Source: Pseudomonas capsici
GTDB taxonomy: Bacteria; Pseudomonadota; Gammaproteobacteria; Pseudomonadales; Pseudomonadaceae
Direction: 5' to 3'
DNA: 64,000 nucleotides
Assembly (NCBI RefSeq): GCF_017165765.1
Contig: NZ_JAFGZD010000013.1
Coordinates: 1-64,000 of the forward strand
Positions 61,920-64,000 of this stretch are shown piece after piece (position 1 is the stretch's first letter; each line of letters begins with the position of its first letter). Below the pieces are notes generated by a model. The model was not told the origin of the DNA. It made no database searches and saw only the letters and a list, made by a program, of their open reading frames with translations. A program made the position numbers and the translations under genes.

Positions 61920-62774
61920 ATGCTCACTATCAAACCACGCGCCGAAGACGTGGAAGGACAACCGATCCTGCGCCCCCTGCCCTCGGCAAAATGCAGAAAC
62001 GTCGGCCCCTTCGTGTTTTTCGATCACATGCTGGAAAACGAGTATGCGCCGGGCACGGGCATGGATATTCGCCAGCATCCGCACATCGGCCTGTCGACCC
62101 TGACCTACCTGCTTGAAGGCCAGCTACAGCACAAGGACAGCCTGGGCAGCGACCAGTTGGTCGGCCCCGGCGACGTCAGCTGGATGACCTCCGGCAGCGC
62201 CATCGCCCATATCGAACGCACCCCCTCCTCCCTGATGGCCAGCGGCTCGCGCCTGCATGGCCTGCAGGTCTGGCTGGCTTCTCCAAGAGAACACGAACAG
62301 GGAAATGGTCATTATGGCTACTACCCGGCACAGAGCCTGCCATGCAGCGAAGCGCAGGGAATCCGCATTCGCATGATCGCAGGCAACGGTTTCTGCCTGA
62401 CCTCGCCTGTAGCGGTGCAGTCCCCCACCCTGTACGCCGAATTGCATCTGCAGAATGCCACAACCCTGCGCATCCCCACCGAACATGAAGAACGGGCACT
62501 TTACGTGCTGGAAGGTGAAGCATCGCTGGATGGCGAACCGGTCACACCTCGCAGTCTGGTGGTGCTGGAACCAGGCACTGAAATGAACCTCTGCGCAGAA
62601 AGCGACTGCCATGCGGTACTGATAGGAGGCGCACCACTGGACGGCCCACGTCGCATGAACTGGAATTTCGTGGCCAGCGACAAGGCCCTGATAGAACAGG
62701 CAAAAACTCGTTGGGCAAGCGGAGACTGGCCGACCGTGCCGGGGGAAGTTGGCAGGATTGAACTGCCTGGATGA
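61920..62774 (+). CDS. Pirin family protein
   Basis: 284 residues from the ATG at 61920 (MLTIKPRAEDVEG). The bicupin N-terminal metal site is visible: DIRQHPHIGLSTLTYLLEG and QHKDSLGS, with AIAHIERTPS supplying further ligands. VQVWL-type LHGLQVWLASP and the later cupin (ALYVLEGEASLDG) complete the pirin fold. Some bacterial pirins are quercetinases and others bind enzymes or regulators, so the activity here is unknown. The upstream in-frame start at 61872 lies at the fabAB terminator and is rejected. Confidence 0.88.
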   Translation: MLTIKPRAEDVEGQPILRPLPSAKCRNVGPFVFFDHMLENEYAPGTGMDIRQHPHIGLSTLTYLLEGQLQHKDSLGSDQLVGPGDVSWMTSGSAIAHIERTPSSLMASGSRLHGLQVWLASPREHEQGNGHYGYYPAQSLPCSEAQGIRIRMIAGNGFCLTSPVAVQSPTLYAELHLQNATTLRIPTEHEERALYVLEGEASLDGEPVTPRSLVVLEPGTEMNLCAESDCHAVLIGGAPLDGPRRMNWNFVASDKALIEQAKTRWASGDWPTVPGEVGRIELPG

Positions 62775-62775
62775 A

Positions 62776-62832
62776 CTTCGCGACTGAAGTGGCTCCCATT
62801 CAATGGGTAGAAGCGAATTCAGTCGCGAAAGG
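62776..62832. repeat. REP palindrome
   Basis: CTTCGCGACTGAAGTGGCTCCC faces GAAGCGAATTCAGTCGCGAAAGG, first REP family, between the convergent pirin and dienelactone hydrolase genes. Confidence 0.82.
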
Positions 62833-62843
62833 CCCTTTACGAC

Positions 62844-63572
62844 TTAACCGAACACTTCACCCAACAGGTTATGCATGGCAGTAAACGCACGCCTCGATAC
62901 TTTTGCGTCGTACATCATCATGCCCGGCACATTGGCGCCCGGATCGGTGAACGAGTGGAACGCGCCGCCGTAGCTCAGCAACTGCCAATCCACACCCGCG
63001 GCATTCATTTCGTCTTCGAACGCTGGCAATTGCTCTTTGGGCACCAACGGGTCGGAAGCGCCGTGCAGGACCAGTACCGCTCCCTTGATGTTGTTCGCAT
63101 CGGCAGGGTTCGGGGTGTCCAGGGTGCCATGGAAAGAGATGGCGGCTTTCAGTTCTGCACCGGTACGCGCCAGCTCAAGGGAGCAGCAGCCGCCAAAGCA
63201 GAAACCGAAAGTTGCGATCCGGCTCGTATCCAGCGACACATCGCCCTGGTCCAGCAATTGATCGAGAGCGGCCTGCATGCGCTTGCGCAGCAAGGCGCGG
63301 TCATTCTTGAGGGGGGTCATGGCGGCGCCCGCCTCGTCATTGTTGGACGGACGAATGCTCTGGCCATACAGGTCGGCCAGCAATACGACATAACCCTGTT
63401 CGGCAACCGACCTGGCGATGGCTTCAGCGCCCTGACTGACGCCCATCCAGTTGGGTGCCATCAATAATCCCGGACGCGCAGAGCTTGCAGCTGCGTCGTA
63501 TACCAGACGGCTCTCATAAGGCTGTCCATCGATCTGATAGACCACGGAACGGACAGTAATAGTGCTGCTCAT
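62844..63572 (-). CDS. Dienelactone hydrolase family protein
   Basis: 242 residues. The nucleophile elbow is TFGFCFGGCCSLE with Cys as nucleophile, as in dienelactone hydrolases; Asp lies in LHGASDPLVPKE and His in YGGAFHSFTDP. The N-terminal GLLMAPNWMGVSQGAE gives the oxyanion hole. There is no signal peptide. Without catechol-pathway neighbours it is more likely a general lactone/ester hydrolase than part of chlorocatechol degradation. Confidence 0.88.
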   Translation of the reverse strand: MSSTITVRSVVYQIDGQPYESRLVYDAAASSARPGLLMAPNWMGVSQGAEAIARSVAEQGYVVLLADLYGQSIRPSNNDEAGAAMTPLKNDRALLRKRMQAALDQLLDQGDVSLDTSRIATFGFCFGGCCSLELARTGAELKAAISFHGTLDTPNPADANNIKGAVLVLHGASDPLVPKEQLPAFEDEMNAAGVDWQLLSYGGAFHSFTDPGANVPGMMMYDAKVSRRAFTAMHNLLGEVFG

Positions 63573-63617
63573 TGCTGACTCCTGCTCATTGAAGGGAAGT
63601 GATAAACCGTAAAATCA

Positions 63618-63641
63618 GAAAACCCGCCGAAGCGGGTTTTC
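63618..63641. terminator. Terminator after htpG
   Basis: GAAAACCCGC-CGAA-GCGGGTTTTC: a perfect 10-bp stem with A/T tails on both sides, just after the htpG stop codon on the minus strand. Confidence 0.92.
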
Positions 63642-63654
63642 TTTCAACCGGTGA

Positions 63655-64000
63655 TCAAACCGACAGTTCGACCAGCAACTTGTTCAGACGGCGCACGTAG
63701 GCAGCCGGATCTTTCAAGCTGTCGCCAGCGGCCAATGCCGCCTGATCGAACAGGATGTGCGACAGGTCGCCGAAGCGCTCTTCGCTCTGCTCTTGATCGA
63801 GCTTGCCGATCAGAGGATGAGACGGGTTGAACTCGAAGATAGGCTTGGAATCCGGGACCTTCTGGCCACTGGCTTCCAGGATCTGACGCATCTGCAGACC
63901 CAGATCCTGCTCACCGATGGCCAGAATCGCCGGAGAATCGGTCAGGCGATGGGAAACCCGGACTTCGCTCACAGACTCGCCAAGCGCAGTCTTGAGGCGC
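63655..64000 (-). CDS. htpG: Chaperone HtpG (Hsp90), C-terminal part only
   Basis: The last ~115 residues of HtpG; the frame stays open to the window edge (RLKTALGESVSEVRVSHR), so the N-terminus lies outside. SEVRVSHRLTDSPAILAIGE and the C-terminal dimerisation helices (ILFDQAALAAGDSLKDPAAYVRRLNKLL, read in parts) are typical. HtpG is an ATP-dependent cytoplasmic chaperone. The valine codon GTG at 63972 is internal, not a start. Confidence 0.93.
   Translation of the reverse strand, partial: RLKTALGESVSEVRVSHRLTDSPAILAIGEQDLGLQMRQILEASGQKVPDSKPIFEFNPSHPLIGKLDQEQSEERFGDLSHILFDQAALAAGDSLKDPAAYVRRLNKLLVELSV

Overview
The window is chromosomal DNA of a fluorescent Pseudomonas, most likely from the P. 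syringae/P. fluorescens side of the genus. The evidence is the gene content (oprI, tgpA, thrH, an APS-type cysH, a 29-residue kdpF, adjacent fabA-fabB), G/C-rich third codon positions, and two families of Pseudomonas-type REP palindromes. The species call is inference; no rRNA or other marker is present.

Layout. (1) 1-9.9 kb is an accessory block. It holds the 3' part of an RHS/YD-repeat (Tc toxin C-like) gene, a convergent pair of paralogous multi-domain Ig-like proteins without signal peptides, and a type V autotransporter. An A+T-rich spacer with a small palindromic mobile-element-like sequence follows. (2) 9.9-19.1 kb is core metabolism and stress: pabB, thrH, cysH, cysB, a universal stress protein, a 5'-nucleotidase, a PanE-like reductase, a DAHP synthase, a small GNAT protein, and the major lipoprotein gene oprI. 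(3) 19.2-34 kb: an L,D-transpeptidase beside oprI, tesA divergent from a YbbA/YbbP-type ABC pair, greB, two chemoreceptors, a small Pseudomonas hypothetical, DoxX, an MltF-like lytic transglycosylase, tatD, an Mpo1-like membrane protein and a thioesterase. (4) 34-40.3 kb: an overlapping moxR-DUF58-tgpA-CHAD operon, a small lipoprotein and a patatin-like protein. (5) 40.4-51.4 kb: the complete kdpFABC-kdpDE potassium system, then a divergent OmpR/EnvZ-like pair and an EF-hand protein. (6) 51.4-64 kb: an AI-2E-family permease, DUF4892, two overlapping alpha/beta hydrolases, a hotdog thioesterase, gpsA-DUF4389-sixA, a hybrid sensor kinase, fabA-fabB, a pirin, a dienelactone hydrolase and the 3' end of htpG.

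Functional themes are envelope building (OprI with an L,D-transpeptidase, TgpA, MltF-like, FabA/FabB/GpsA lipid supply), cysteine assimilation (CysH next to its regulator CysB), chorismate use (DAHP synthase and PabB), and ion sensing (Kdp; EF-hand protein with a neighbouring two-component system).

The least explained parts are the toxin/Ig-like/autotransporter block, the A+T-shifted RHS tail, the 7-bp tandem repeat upstream of greB, the 11-bp-phased repeats upstream of kdpF, and the EF-hand protein. Start sites were moved from the longest open frame where a Shine-Dalgarno sequence or a gene overlap supported it. No rRNA, tRNA, CRISPR array or complete insertion sequence was seen.
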